Positions 5,657 to 5,680 of a stretch of 5,680 nucleotides of DNA are shown here, one piece after another. The first letter of the stretch is position 1, and each line of letters opens with the position of its first letter. The notes under the pieces are model-generated. The model searched no databases and was not told the origin of the DNA. It saw only the letters and a program-made list of their open reading frames with translations. The position numbers and the translations under genes were made by a program. The DNA is from Gammaproteobacteria bacterium (lineage in GTDB: Bacteria > Pseudomonadota > Gammaproteobacteria > UBA5335 > SLRW01): contig SLLK01000047.1 of NCBI GenBank assembly GCA_007134115.1, forward strand, positions 1-5,680, read 5' to 3'.

Positions 5657-5680
5657 AAAGCCGCACACAAGCGCCCACAG

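Noticed and set aside
5237..5668. 143-codon open frame on the - strand across csrA and tRNA-Ser
   Set aside because: It contains RRERDSNPR, the familiar spurious peptide produced by reading antisense through a serine tRNA gene, and the rest is antisense csrA and the terminator.
1..5680. Mobile elements, CRISPR arrays, defence genes or a novel multi-gene system
   Set aside because: All coding space is taken by well-known housekeeping genes, and no transposase, integrase, repeat array or unexplained reading frame was seen.

Overview
The window is a chromosomal housekeeping segment from a GC-rich gammaproteobacterium. All genes are on the + strand, in the order recA (3' part) - recX - alaS - lysC - csrA - tRNA-Ser(GCU). 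The protein sequences and the gene order both point to Gammaproteobacteria. As I recall, enterobacteria carry recA-recX-alaS-csrA-tRNA-Ser, and Pseudomonas carries alaS-lysC-rsmA/csrA-tRNA-Ser; this window combines the two. I cannot name a genus. A Chromatiales-like or other non-enteric lineage is a guess.

Positions 1-3685 look like one co-transcribed block. The C-terminal two thirds of RecA overlaps the start of its modulator RecX. The recX stop overlaps the alaS start as ATGA. AlaS is complete and carries all the expected aminoacylation, editing and C-Ala landmarks.

Positions 3686-3912 are non-coding but not empty. A 31-bp imperfect tandem duplication copies the end of alaS, including its stop codon, and each copy can form a hairpin. 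A strong extended -10 promoter (TGCTATAAT) follows. The roughly 125-nt lysC leader can then fold into three consecutive hairpins.

Positions 3913-5160 encode a monofunctional aspartokinase with tandem ACT domains. Inside it, a GTG preceded by a good Shine-Dalgarno sequence lies where the regulatory beta subunit begins in alpha2beta2 aspartokinases. A 67-bp gap with a hairpin and several GGA motifs leads to csrA, only 59 codons long. A consensus-like promoter with a GC-rich discriminator then drives tRNA-Ser(GCU). The tRNA is followed directly by a 21-bp bidirectional-looking intrinsic terminator. Beyond the terminator, the opposite strand carries a 23-nt near-copy of the tRNA T-arm region, just before the window ends.

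The genes serve DNA repair (recA, recX), translation (alaS, tRNA-Ser), the aspartate amino-acid family (lysC) and global post-transcriptional control (csrA). I see no mobile element, CRISPR array, defence system or novel multi-gene system. The interesting material is in the non-coding gaps and in the internal start within lysC.
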